Below, one piece after another: positions 18,956 through 29,065 of a stretch of DNA of 64,000 nucleotides. Location: positions 1-64,000 of the forward strand of contig NZ_VTPS01000002.1 of assembly GCF_008274215.1 (NCBI RefSeq), written 5' to 3'. Position 1 is the stretch's first letter. The number at the start of each line of letters is the position of its first letter. The notes beneath the pieces are model-generated. The model had not been told where the DNA came from. It saw only the letters and a list, made by a program, of their open reading frames with translations, and made no database searches. The translations under genes were made by a program, and so were the position numbers. Origin of the DNA: Calorimonas adulescens. GTDB taxonomy: Bacteria > Bacillota > Thermoanaerobacteria > Thermoanaerobacterales > UBA4877.

Positions 18956-19291
18956 CTAAATCATTTTATATATCTCATCTATTGAATTACTCTTAATTAC
19001 TGCTATTAGAAGCTCATCAAATTTTTCTTCATTGTTTATCTTTATCACTTTTTCTTTCAGATCATCGGGTATTGTATCAAACTTAGCCTTTATGGCATTT
19101 AGAACAGCTTCTTTCCTGCCCTCAATTTTTCCTTCTATTCTGCCTTTCTTTATGCCCTCTTTTCTGCCTTCTTCAATTAATGCTGCACCAATCCTGGTCA
19201 TCCTTACCACCTCCTTCAGTCGATCTATATATTCCTTTCTAACATACTTATCAGCCAACCCAAGCACCGTAGCAATTACTACAGATTGCAT
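18956..19291 (-). pseudogene. C-terminal fragment of an Rpn-family nuclease/putative transposase
   Basis: A 111-residue frame starting MQSVVIATVLGLADKYV, passing through a charged E-G-R-K-E-G-I-K-K-G-R repeat and ending with a DELLIAVIKSNSIDEIYKM tail. Rpn proteins carry an N-terminal PD-(D/E)XK nuclease domain of roughly 200 residues; nothing of it precedes this frame, so only the regulatory tail remains. The tail matches the plus-strand fragment at 1-132. It is flanked by the two 71-bp repeats, which begin within 10 bp of its stop on one side and about 70 bp before its start on the other. Confidence 0.62.
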
Positions 19292-19359
19292 GCTTTCATC
19301 CTTTATTTCAATTCAAGAGATTATACTGATGTCGTAGAATAGCTAAAGACGTTTTCCCT

Positions 19360-19430
19360 CATAATAAAACAGCCTCCTACGATATTTTTATTTTATCATA
19401 GAAAGCTGCATTTTACAGACTTTTATTTAT
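19360..19430. repeat. 71-bp direct repeat B (directly after the tyrosine-kinase fragment's stop)
   Basis: Matches copy A with two substitutions. Its last base is next to the stop codon of the kinase fragment at 19431. On minus it again ends in AGGAGG, ten bases and an ATG, here opening a 13-codon frame. Confidence 0.9.
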
Positions 19431-19841
19431 TTAAGAATATGCATGACGTTTCTTTTTCCTTACTTTTTGGTTATCTTCTCCATAATAATAATAGTAATAA
19501 TAATACCCGCCTCTGGATTCTTTTACTTTATTTAAAATTACTCCCAATATCCTGGCGTTTACCTTTTCTAATTGTTCTTTTGCTGCTTTTACAGCTTCTC
19601 TTTCTGTCTGATTGGCAGCAGTAACTATTATTGTACCATCAACCATCGTGGATAGTATAGAAGCATCGGCAACACTGTTGACCGGTGGTGTATCAAATAA
19701 CACAGTGTCATAGATTTCTTTGCATTTTTCTATAAACAGTCTCATCTTTTTAGAGCTTAATATCTCAGCTGGATTAGGTGGAACAGGCCCACTTGTTAAT
19801 ATATCAAGATTTGGTATCTCAGTAGACTGCAAGGTCAACAT
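19431..19841 (-). pseudogene. C-terminal part of a bacterial tyrosine kinase (CpsD/CapB/Wzc-C type)
   Basis: A 136-residue frame with the second half of a BY-kinase: the GPVPPNPAEIL segment, Walker B VLFDTPPV followed by SVADA, VTAANQTERE, LGVILNKV, and a C-terminal tyrosine cluster (GG followed by eight Tyr). The Walker A and A' half is missing, so it cannot bind ATP alone. The sequence upstream is the nucleotidyltransferase of 19819-20070; the two frames meet near 19822-19835. The intact kinase would have controlled polymer length in this exopolysaccharide locus. Confidence 0.85.
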
Positions 19842-20070
19842 CTGACCATACTGTATACCTTTCTTTGTCTGTCAAGGAGTCAAAGACAATTACACTTTTT
19901 GCATTAAATTTATGATATAAGATGTCAGCGATTTTCTTTGCAATGCCCCATGCCATATCGTATCTCTTGCCTAAATCCTGTCTTTCATTTTCAAGCCGTT
20001 CTTTAAGGTAAATGCGATAGGCATCTATCTCTTTTTTTGTTAAGTCTTTTGCTGTTTTAGAGTAGCTCAT
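19819..20070 (-). pseudogene. N-terminal part of a minimal nucleotidyltransferase (MNT-like)
   Basis: An 83-residue frame with a proper start (ATG 20070, GGAGGG upstream). Near its end it has the nucleotidyltransferase fold motif: VIVFDSLTDKERYTVWSDVDLAVY, with catalytic D-V-D. The usual GS of the F-G-S motif is DS here, a likely damaging change. The frame stops right after the catalytic strand, where the tyrosine-kinase fragment begins in another frame. It looks like two unrelated genes joined by a deletion, leaving both unusable. Alternatively the short protein is made but inactive. Confidence 0.7.
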
Positions 20071-20149
20071 AGTCCGCCCTCCAAACCGATTGTTCTAGGT
20101 TGAGCAAATATTTATACTTTAATTATGGCATTATTCACCTGTAAAATTT

Positions 20150-20175
20150 TAAGAAAAAAGACAGGTTTCCCTGTC
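20150..20175 (-). terminator. Rho-independent terminator of the pfkA-pyk operon
   Basis: On minus: GACAGG-GAAA-CCTGTC followed by TTTTTTCTT, starting 2 bases past the pyk stop. The 6-bp GC-containing stem, GNRA-like loop and T run make it a strong intrinsic terminator. Confidence 0.92.
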
Positions 20176-20177
20176 TT

Positions 20178-21932
20178 TTATACCACATTTATTTTGCCCT
20201 CATATATAAGCCCTCTTACAGGATCTATGGTAATGGTCATGCCGTCGGTCAGCCTTTCTGTGGCTCCTGCCGCACCAACTATGACGGGTATTTTGAGCTC
20301 AAGCCCTACTATAGCGGCGTGGGATGTGAGGCCGCCCTCTTCTGTTATAACTGCTGATGCCTGTCTCATCAGCTTTATGAAGTCTTCATCAGTGTATCTT
20401 GTGACAAGTATGTCGCCCTTCTCAAACTTCTGCTTGTCTTCTTCAAGGTTTCTTATGATAGATACAGTGCCTGTAACAGGCTTACTGCCTATACCCATTC
20501 CTTTTACTATGGCGTTACCCACTATATGGACCTTTATCAGGTTTGTTGTGCCCATGAGCCCTACAGGTATACCCGCAGTTATTACGACTACATCGCCGCT
20601 CTTTATAACGCCCTTTTCTTGAGCCACCTCCACGCTCTTGTCTATCATCTCGTCGGTAGACTCCATCCTTGGTGCCAGAACGGGATTCACTCCCCAGAGT
20701 ATGGACAGCTTCTTTAGCACCCGTTCATCAGGTGTAATGGCTACTATGTCTGAAGAAGGCCTGTACCGTGAGACCATCCTCGCTGTATACCCTGACCTTG
20801 TGACAGTAATGATGGCATTGGCATTGAGGTCTTCCGCTATGGTGCATGTGGCATGACTGATGGCATTGGTTATATTCACCGTGCTGCCTATGTCTACCGT
20901 GCGGAGTATGTTTATGTAGTCTATGGAAGATTCGGTCTTTTCAGCTATCCTTGCCATGGTCTTTACCGATTCTACGGGATACTTGCCAGCCGCCGTCTCG
21001 CCTGATAGCATTATAGCATCGGTGCCATCCAGTATGGCGTTGGCCACATCGGTGACCTCAGCCCTGGTCGGCCTTGGGTTCCTCATCATAGAATCAAGCA
21101 TCTGTGTGGCTGTGATTACCGGTTTACCCGCTTTGTTGCACTTTTTTATTATCTGTTTCTGGACAAGAGGTACCTCTTCCACTGGTATCTCAACTCCAAG
21201 GTCGCCCCTTGCGACCATAATACCATCTGATACCTTTATGATGTCATCTATGTTTTCTACGGCTTCCTGGCTCTCTATCTTGGAAATTATCTGTATATCC
21301 TCGCCATCATTTTCTTCCAAAATCCTTCTGATCTCCAGGACATCAGCGGCCTTTCTGATAAAGGATGCTGCAACAAAGTCTATACCCTGCTGTATGCCAA
21401 AAATTATATCATCGATGTCTTTCTCGGTAATGGCCGGGATATTGAGCTTAGTGCCCGGGACATTTACCCCTTTATGGTCACTGATTGTACCGGAGTTCTG
21501 CACATTGCATATGATGTCTTCCCCATCTACCCTTACAACTTCAAGGGCCACAAGTCCGTCATCTATGAGTATTTTGCTGCCCTTTTTAACGTCCCTCAGC
21601 AGTTCTTTATAGTTTATAGAGGCAATGCTGCTGTCACCCTCTATATCTCTGGTTGTAAGTATAAAGACCTGGCCCTTTTTCAGTTCTACCGGGCCATCCT
21701 TGAATTTGCCGAGCCTTATCTCAGGTCCCCTGGTATCAAGCATAAGGGCAACATTGGCCCCAAGTTCGCCGCTAATCTGTTTTACCCTGTCCATCCTGCT
21801 CTTGTGTTCCTCATGGTCTCCATGAGAGAAGTTGAATCTGGCCACATTCATGCCAGCTGCTATCATCTCCTTGAGTATTTCAGGGTTTTCACTGGCCGGG
21901 CCCATAGTACAAACAATTTTTGTCTTCCTCAA
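20178..21932 (-). CDS. pyk: Pyruvate kinase with C-terminal phosphohistidine-like domain
   Basis: Transfers phosphate from phosphoenolpyruvate to ADP, the last step of glycolysis. Visible: MRKTKIVCTMGPAS N-terminus, the catalytic-Lys region ISKIESQEAVENI, MVARGDLGVEIP, and ITATQMLDSM. At 584 residues it exceeds the basic about 470, and the extra 100 residues contain the PEP-utiliser-like EEGGLTSHAAIVG, as in Bacillus and Geobacillus enzymes. A GTG at 21941 is also in frame, but AGAGGTGG, part of it at the pfkA stop, is best spaced to TTG 21932, which gives the standard N-terminus. It follows pfkA by 11 bp. Confidence 0.96.
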   Translation of the reverse strand: MRKTKIVCTMGPASENPEILKEMIAAGMNVARFNFSHGDHEEHKSRMDRVKQISGELGANVALMLDTRGPEIRLGKFKDGPVELKKGQVFILTTRDIEGDSSIASINYKELLRDVKKGSKILIDDGLVALEVVRVDGEDIICNVQNSGTISDHKGVNVPGTKLNIPAITEKDIDDIIFGIQQGIDFVAASFIRKAADVLEIRRILEENDGEDIQIISKIESQEAVENIDDIIKVSDGIMVARGDLGVEIPVEEVPLVQKQIIKKCNKAGKPVITATQMLDSMMRNPRPTRAEVTDVANAILDGTDAIMLSGETAAGKYPVESVKTMARIAEKTESSIDYINILRTVDIGSTVNITNAISHATCTIAEDLNANAIITVTRSGYTARMVSRYRPSSDIVAITPDERVLKKLSILWGVNPVLAPRMESTDEMIDKSVEVAQEKGVIKSGDVVVITAGIPVGLMGTTNLIKVHIVGNAIVKGMGIGSKPVTGTVSIIRNLEEDKQKFEKGDILVTRYTDEDFIKLMRQASAVITEEGGLTSHAAIVGLELKIPVIVGAAGATERLTDGMTITIDPVRGLIYEGKINVV

Positions 21933-21943
21933 TTTACCCACCT

Positions 21944-22951
<1,008 letters not shown>

Positions 22952-22973
22952 TCATAAAACATGGGTAGGTTCG

Positions 22974-23171
22974 CTACCCTATACCCCTGCTGACCAGCAC
23001 GTCCTGTGCATCCTCTGCTTCAGCTTCGGGGACCATGACCTCATAAAACTCCTCGTCCTTTGCTTTTTTTGAAAGAGGCTGCATCTTTACCAGAAATCCT
23101 TCTTCAATTAATATATTCTTGACCTGCTCTGCTGTTTCTTTACTTGTTGCAACATAAACAGCGGTCCACAT
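22974..23171 (-). CDS. Small conserved protein between dnaE and pfkA
   Basis: A 65-residue soluble protein, MWTAVYVATSKETAEQVKNI at the N-terminus, ending with an acidic PEAEAEDAQDVL segment; predicted alpha/beta. Small proteins like this sit at this spot in many clostridial genomes (some databases mislabel them as glutamate decarboxylase); function unknown. A longer frame to 23210 exists, but GAGGAGG is six bases before ATG 23171. It likely belongs to the dnaE-pfkA-pyk transcript. Confidence 0.7.
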   Translation of the reverse strand: MWTAVYVATSKETAEQVKNILIEEGFLVKMQPLSKKAKDEEFYEVMVPEAEAEDAQDVLVSRGIG

Positions 23172-23235
23172 ACTTTGCCTCCTCGAAAAAATGTAATTGA
23201 AAATGCCCACTACTATTTTAAGCTATAATTAATTG

Positions 23236-26200
23236 TTATGCAACTGTTCTAATACAGTTTTGTCCCAAAAGGTTTGACAGCATGTCGTAGAGGTCTTTGC
23301 AAGGGGTAACCCACAGGCTCCTGTCAGCCTGAAACCTTTTGTTGTCCCTTTCAAAATAGATGATGACAGGGGTATTCCCCTTGTACCTTTTGAGTATAGA
23401 CTTTATTTCATTGATTATAGAACCATTAAAATTAGCTGGCACCTTGATGAACATCTTCCCTGAAGACTTTACCATAGGTATAACATCATCACACAGGACC
23501 TTGGGCGACTCTTCTTCCTTAATGCTTATCCTGCCTTTTATAAATACAGGCCTTTCCTCGACAAGCATGTTCCTGTATTCCTCATATATGGTCGGGAACA
23601 CTATCACCTCAATGGTACCATAATAATCCTCTATAGTCACAAAGGCCATCAGGTTGTTACTGCGTGTAAATATTGTCTTGCACTCGGTTATTATCCCTCC
23701 TATAGTAACAGGCTGCCCGTCCACAAACCTTGTCTGTTGTCCCTCATCGTCATTCTTGAGGTCAAGACTGGTAATGGTAACTGTGGAGTTGAATTCTTCC
23801 TCATACTGGTCTAAAGGATGTCCTGATATGTACACCCCAAGCATTTCCTTTTCAAAATTTAACAGGGCCTCCCTTGGGTATTCCTTTATATCGGGATATT
23901 CCTCCTGCGGCATTGCCACAGAAAAAAGCGATATCTGACCAGACAGGTTTTCCTTTTTCTGTTTGCTCGAGCCGTCCATAATGTCCACGTATGCAGCCAT
24001 GAGTTGAGACCTCTTTACCTTAAAGCTGTCAAATGCGCCAGCCTTTATGAGGCTCTCAATGGTCTTCTTGTTTACTACAGTGAGGTCAACCCTGGATATG
24101 AATTCCTTAAAACTCTTATATGCTCCTTTTTTTCTTTCTTCCACTATGCTCTTTACCGCATTCCTGCCTACATTTTTTATGGCGGCCAGGCCAAACCTGA
24201 TATTGTTCCCAACCACTGTAAACTCTTCATCGCTTTCATTGATGTCCGGTGGGAGTACTTTCATGCCCTTTTTCCTGCAGGATTGAATATAAAAGGCCAC
24301 CTTATCCATATTGTCTACCACACTGTTTAATATGGCCGCCATAAATTCAACAGGATAATAACACTTGAGGTACGCAGTCTGATAGGCCACAACAGCATAG
24401 GCGGCCGCATGGGACTTGTTAAAGGCATAGTTGGCAAAGTCAATCATCTCGTCAAAAATATGGTTTGCCACATCTTCGGGCACACCCTTTCTGATGGCAC
24501 CGGGCACCTCTATGCTGCCGTCCTCATTGACAATGCCGTATATAAAGTTCTGCCTCTCCTTCTGCATGACATCCATCTTTTTCTTTGCCATAGCACGCCT
24601 CACCAGGTCTGACCGACCAAGGGAATAGCCGGCCAGGTCTCTTACTATCTGCATGACCTGTTCCTGGTAGACCATGCACCCATAGGTTACCTCAAGTATG
24701 GGCTTCAAAAGCGGGTGCTCATAGGTGACCTCCTCAGGATGATTCTTGTTGTAGACATAGAGGGGTATCTGGTCCATGGGGCCAGGCCTATACAGGGATA
24801 TGCCAGCTATTATGTCTTCAAGGCAGCTAGGCTTTAAATCCCTCATGAACTGCCTCATCCCGCTGCTTTCCAGCTGAAATACCCCGTCGGTATCACCCGC
24901 TGATATCATTTCATATACCTTCGGGTCGTCATAGTCCATCCTGTCCAGGTCTATATCTACACTGCGGTATTTCCTGACATTTTCTATGGCATCCCTGATT
25001 ACCGTAAGGGTCCTGAGGCCTAAAAAGTCCATCTTGAGCAGCCCCAGCTCCTCCAGCGTGCCCATAGGAAACTGTGTTATGACTGCATCCTCACTCTTCT
25101 GAAGGGGTACTATGTCAGTCAACGGAAACTTTGATATTACTACACCCGCCGCGTGGGTCGACGTATGTCTTGGCAGCCCCTCCAGCCTCTTGGCCATATC
25201 GATGAGGTTTTTGACGTTTTCATCAGATACATACCTCGCCTTGAGGTCCGGATTTAACTCCAGCGCCTTATCTATGGTCATGTTGAGTTCAAAGGGTATC
25301 ATCTTGGCTATAGAGTCTACATCCCCATAGCTCATATTAAGCGCTCTACCAACATCCCTTATGGCAGCCCTGGCTGCCATGGTACCAAATGTGGCTATCT
25401 GGGCAACCCTGTCCTGCCCGTATTTTTTAACCACATAGTCTATTACCTCGCCCCGGCGCTCATAACAGAAGTCGCAGTCTATATCAGGCATACTGACCCT
25501 TTCAGGGTTCAAGAAACGTTCAAACAACAGGCCATATCTGATAGGATCAATCCTGGTGATACCAAGGGTGTATGCCACCAGACTTCCGGCAGCGGAACCA
25601 CGGCCTGGCCCTGTGACTATCCCATTTTCCCTTGCAAACCTGATAAAATCCCAAACAATCAGGAAATAGTCCACATAGCCCATCTTATCGATAACACTTA
25701 TTTCATAGTCCAGCCTGTCAGTAAGCTCTTTTGTTATACTGCTATACCTTTCCTTAAGCCCATCATAGCACAGCTTTTTGAGATACGAAAGATTATCATA
25801 GCCCTCAGGCACGGGAAATTCAGGAAGGAATACCCTGTCAAACTGAAAGTCTACACTGCATCTCTCGGAAATCCTTACAGTATTCTCTATGGCTTCCGGT
25901 ATATAATGAAAGAGGTCTGCCATTTCATCGGGCGACTTCAGATAAAACTCCGGGGTTTCAAAGCGGAGCCTGTCCTGGTCGCCTACCTTTTTATTCGTCT
26001 GTATGCACAGGAGTATGTCCTGGGCCTGGGCATCCTCCTTATATATATAGTGGACATCATTGGTGGCAACCAGCGGTATACCTGTATCCCTTGAGAGGTC
26101 TATCAATTCCTTTACAATATTTTTTTCTACCGGAAGCCCATGATCCTGCACCTCGAGGAAAAAGTTTCCTTCTCCAAATATATCCCTGTACATCAGTGCA

Positions 26201-26673
26201 ATCTCTTTAGCACCTTTATAGTCCCCATATGAGAGCCTGGAAGGTATCTCTCCAGCTACACAGGCAGAAAGGGCTATCAACCCCTCATGATACTCCCTTA
26301 AGAGCTCGTGGTCTACCCTTGGCTTATAGTAAAATCCCTCTAACGAGGCTTTGGATACTATCTTTACCAGGTTGGAATATCCGGTATTATTCTCAGCTAA
26401 CAGTATCAGGTGGTACTGGTCCCTGTCCAGCACCGGATCGCAGTCCCTCATGGTGCGTTGGGCTACATACACCTCACAGCCAATAATTGGCTTTATTCCC
26501 TGCTTCCTGCACTCCCTGTAGAAATCTATGACACCATACATTGCCCCGTGGTCTGTAATTGCAATGCTTTCAAACCCCATATCCTTAGCGGTCTGAACCA
26601 GCTCCGGTATCCTGCAGGCCCCATCTAAAAGGCTATATTCTGTATGTAAGTGCAAATGGGTAAACCTGTGCAT
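23236..26673 (-). CDS. dnaE: DNA polymerase III alpha subunit, DnaE type
   Basis: A replicative polymerase subunit of 1145 residues. Visible in order: the PHP domain (THLHLHTEYSLLDG at the N-terminus, IAITDHGAMYG), the polymerase palm with GPGRGSAAGSLVAY and PDIDCDFCYERRGEVI holding catalytic Asp residues, YQEQVMQI, HAAAYAVVAYQTAYLK, then helix-hairpin-helix and an OB domain (VTIGGIITECKTIF). Frames extend to GTG 26682 and ATG 26679, the latter overlapping the previous gene's TGA, but AGAGCAGG is best spaced to ATG 26673. PolC, which Firmicutes also need, is not in the window. Confidence 0.96.
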   Translation of the reverse strand: MHRFTHLHLHTEYSLLDGACRIPELVQTAKDMGFESIAITDHGAMYGVIDFYRECRKQGIKPIIGCEVYVAQRTMRDCDPVLDRDQYHLILLAENNTGYSNLVKIVSKASLEGFYYKPRVDHELLREYHEGLIALSACVAGEIPSRLSYGDYKGAKEIALMYRDIFGEGNFFLEVQDHGLPVEKNIVKELIDLSRDTGIPLVATNDVHYIYKEDAQAQDILLCIQTNKKVGDQDRLRFETPEFYLKSPDEMADLFHYIPEAIENTVRISERCSVDFQFDRVFLPEFPVPEGYDNLSYLKKLCYDGLKERYSSITKELTDRLDYEISVIDKMGYVDYFLIVWDFIRFARENGIVTGPGRGSAAGSLVAYTLGITRIDPIRYGLLFERFLNPERVSMPDIDCDFCYERRGEVIDYVVKKYGQDRVAQIATFGTMAARAAIRDVGRALNMSYGDVDSIAKMIPFELNMTIDKALELNPDLKARYVSDENVKNLIDMAKRLEGLPRHTSTHAAGVVISKFPLTDIVPLQKSEDAVITQFPMGTLEELGLLKMDFLGLRTLTVIRDAIENVRKYRSVDIDLDRMDYDDPKVYEMISAGDTDGVFQLESSGMRQFMRDLKPSCLEDIIAGISLYRPGPMDQIPLYVYNKNHPEEVTYEHPLLKPILEVTYGCMVYQEQVMQIVRDLAGYSLGRSDLVRRAMAKKKMDVMQKERQNFIYGIVNEDGSIEVPGAIRKGVPEDVANHIFDEMIDFANYAFNKSHAAAYAVVAYQTAYLKCYYPVEFMAAILNSVVDNMDKVAFYIQSCRKKGMKVLPPDINESDEEFTVVGNNIRFGLAAIKNVGRNAVKSIVEERKKGAYKSFKEFISRVDLTVVNKKTIESLIKAGAFDSFKVKRSQLMAAYVDIMDGSSKQKKENLSGQISLFSVAMPQEEYPDIKEYPREALLNFEKEMLGVYISGHPLDQYEEEFNSTVTITSLDLKNDDEGQQTRFVDGQPVTIGGIITECKTIFTRSNNLMAFVTIEDYYGTIEVIVFPTIYEEYRNMLVEERPVFIKGRISIKEEESPKVLCDDVIPMVKSSGKMFIKVPANFNGSIINEIKSILKRYKGNTPVIIYFERDNKRFQADRSLWVTPCKDLYDMLSNLLGQNCIRTVA

Positions 26674-26678
26674 ATCCA

Positions 26679-27980
26679 TCACCTGCTCTTAAACATTCTT
26701 ACAGATAAAATACCCCTTGCCAGTATCTCGTCCTCCGATGACACTGTAATCTCTACCTTGCTAAAGTTTCGACTCATGTCTATAACCTTCGCCTCAATAA
26801 ATATCTTTATATCTATCTGGATAGGGCGCACATAGAATATGTTAAAGTTTTCTACCTCTGCCTCATAGCGCTTGTTACCAATCACTGCAGAAAGCCCTGC
26901 TGCTGCCATAAGGAGCGACAGTGAAGGAAAACTCGCCATCCCTCCATGACTCAACATAAGGGAAGGGACTGTACCTATAAAGATTGCCCTGTTCTGTTCA
27001 AAGGTAGCCTCGAAGTTTTTGAGCAGCAGGTCCTCTATGGTCTGTTCCACCTGAGGCTGGTTATACATATCTTGAAAAGCCTTTATGACATCTTCTCTCG
27101 AGATTATGCCCAGAAGTTTTTTACCCTCTACAACGGGCATGAGCTCTATACCCTGCCATACCATGGTATGGGCTGCATATGCCACAGTCATCTGAGGAGT
27201 GGTTGCAATAGGGTTTTTCGTCATTACATTACCGATGGTCTCATCAGGGCTGGAATCGGCTACATCCCTGGATGTAACCACACCCAGCAGCTCGTTCTTT
27301 TCGTTAACCACAGGAAATCTTGTATGTCCTGTCTCCAGCACAGTGTTTCTCCATGTGTCTACCTTATCTTCGGGCCTCAGGCATCTTGGAGATTCCACCA
27401 TTACATCCCTCACCAGCAGGATTTCCTTTTTGCGCATCTTAAAGTATATGGCCCTGTTTATAAGTGTAGCGGCTGTAAATGTATCATAATCGGTAAGTAT
27501 GACTGGTATTTTTAGTTCATCTGCCCATGCTTTTATCTCATCAGCACAGTCAAACCCACCTGTAATAAGAAGGCCACATTCTTTTGAAAGACCAATCCTC
27601 TGTGCGTCTTCCCTGTTTCCTATTATAAGCAGGTCTCCCGGTGAGATATACTTTTCTATTATATCAGGCGTCATGGCTCCAATAAAAAGCTTATTAACCC
27701 TTTTGTACAGGCCATCCTTGCCAGCCGTACATGTACCGCCTACTATGTCTACTATCTCTGTATATGTAAATTTCTCAATATCGCCTTCTTCGTTGTCCTC
27801 TACCCTCACTGTACCAACCCTTGGTATGGTATTTACATAGCCCTGGTTTTCGGCCTCCTTTATAGCCCGATATGCCGTCCCTTCACTTACACCAAGGCTA
27901 ATGGATATGCCTCTAACTGAGATCCTTGTACCTGGCTCGAGTTGCTTTATATATGAAATAATTTCATTATGTTTTGTCAA
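26679..27980 (-). CDS. YtoI-like regulator: HTH, DRTGG, two CBS and hotdog domains
   Basis: A 433-residue multidomain protein. Residues 1-60 form a winged-helix-like HTH (RISVRGISISLGVSEGTAYRAI). About 70-180 is a DRTGG domain, about 190-310 a CBS pair (VTSRDVADSSPDETIGNVMT, then a VVEGKKLLGIISREDVIKAF repeat), and about 320-433 a thioesterase-like hotdog fold. This is the layout of Bacillus YtoI. CBS pairs usually sense adenine nucleotides; the DNA target is unknown. The start is TTG 27980, with AGGTGATC that overlaps the end of the HD-GYP gene. Its stop TGA overlaps a dnaE start region. Confidence 0.85.
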   Translation of the reverse strand: MTKHNEIISYIKQLEPGTRISVRGISISLGVSEGTAYRAIKEAENQGYVNTIPRVGTVRVEDNEEGDIEKFTYTEIVDIVGGTCTAGKDGLYKRVNKLFIGAMTPDIIEKYISPGDLLIIGNREDAQRIGLSKECGLLITGGFDCADEIKAWADELKIPVILTDYDTFTAATLINRAIYFKMRKKEILLVRDVMVESPRCLRPEDKVDTWRNTVLETGHTRFPVVNEKNELLGVVTSRDVADSSPDETIGNVMTKNPIATTPQMTVAYAAHTMVWQGIELMPVVEGKKLLGIISREDVIKAFQDMYNQPQVEQTIEDLLLKNFEATFEQNRAIFIGTVPSLMLSHGGMASFPSLSLLMAAAGLSAVIGNKRYEAEVENFNIFYVRPIQIDIKIFIEAKVIDMSRNFSKVEITVSSEDEILARGILSVRMFKSR

Positions 27981-27989
27981 TCAGATCAC

Positions 27990-29051
27990 CTATCCCATAT
28001 CCTCTACTATAAATAAGCTGGGTTCATTCATCAGATCAACCGTCTTGCCATCATTCATCTTATCGCCTCTACAGTCGTAAATCGGTTTTACCTTTGGCCT
28101 CGTAGGCATGTATCTGTTTACCTCTACCACCAGGCCGATAGTCCCATCAGAGAGCTTTACCGTTGAACCAACAGGGTATACGGCTATCCTCTCAAGAAGC
28201 TTTGGGACCATAGCAGGGTCAAATTGATGTCCCTCCATAGAAATAAGGTATTCTACCGCCACATGAGGATTTTCCCTTTTCTTATACGGCCTGTTGGATG
28301 TGATGGCGTCGAATACATCAGCAACACTGACAATCCTTGCGAACTCATGGATATCATCACCCTTAATGCCCCTTGGATAGCCGGTGCCATCATATCTTTC
28401 ATGATGAGCAAGAGCAACATATGCGGTCAGACTACTTATTCCCGCATTTCCCTTTAATATATCAAATCCAAAAGTGGTATGCTTTTTCACGAGCTCAAAC
28501 TCTTCAGGTGTGAGAGGGCCGGGCTTGTTGATTATATCATTGGGAATCATGTTTTTCCCAATGTCGTGCAGCAGCGCTCCAACACCCAGTTCCCTGAGCC
28601 TGAGATGGTCATAGCCCAATGATGTCCCCAGTATCAGTGATAACACGCATACGTTGACAGAATGGGCAAATGTATAGTCATTCACACTCCTTATGTCGGT
28701 GAGGCTAATCATAACATCTTGATTGGCCAGGATATCATCCATGATATTATCGACAATCCTCATGGCTTCGTAGGCGTTGACTGTCTTGTTCAACTTTATC
28801 TTCTCCATAGTTTCAGCCATGAATTTTCTTGCCTCTATCCTTGTTTCCTCTCCTATGACATCTTCTATAACAACATCCTTTGACAGGTCGTCCTCGATAT
28901 AGATATCATATATACCAAGTTCCTGAAGCTTTTCAATATACTTATAGGTAAGTTTTACACCAGCAGAAAGGAGTATGCTGCCGTTGGAGGCGAAAATATT
29001 CCTCGCTACTATATCACCCTCTTTTGCATGTTCTATAAGTATCTTGCGCAT
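27990..29051 (-). CDS. HD-GYP domain protein, probable cyclic-di-GMP phosphodiesterase
   Basis: A 353-residue soluble protein. The C-terminal two thirds has the HD core LLHDIGKNMIPNDI, then H-H-E-R-Y-D-G-T-G-Y-P-R-G, and a later DVFDAITSNRPY. These metal-binding and GYP signatures define enzymes that hydrolyse cyclic-di-GMP to GMP. Residues 1-120 form a small N-terminal domain without membrane segments. Near the C-terminus a short strand motif GSTVKLSDGTIGLVVEVN follows, as in many clostridial HD-GYP proteins. ATG 29051 has AGGGGG upstream. It lies 14 bp after whiA. Confidence 0.88.
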   Translation of the reverse strand: MRKILIEHAKEGDIVARNIFASNGSILLSAGVKLTYKYIEKLQELGIYDIYIEDDLSKDVVIEDVIGEETRIEARKFMAETMEKIKLNKTVNAYEAMRIVDNIMDDILANQDVMISLTDIRSVNDYTFAHSVNVCVLSLILGTSLGYDHLRLRELGVGALLHDIGKNMIPNDIINKPGPLTPEEFELVKKHTTFGFDILKGNAGISSLTAYVALAHHERYDGTGYPRGIKGDDIHEFARIVSVADVFDAITSNRPYKKRENPHVAVEYLISMEGHQFDPAMVPKLLERIAVYPVGSTVKLSDGTIGLVVEVNRYMPTRPKVKPIYDCRGDKMNDGKTVDLMNEPSLFIVEDMG

Positions 29052-29065
29052 TAATATCCCCCTGT

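Noticed and set aside
20923-21612. 229-codon open frame on plus opposite pyk
   Set aside because: Antisense shadow of pyruvate kinase; low-complexity Ser/Thr-rich translation and no start signal.
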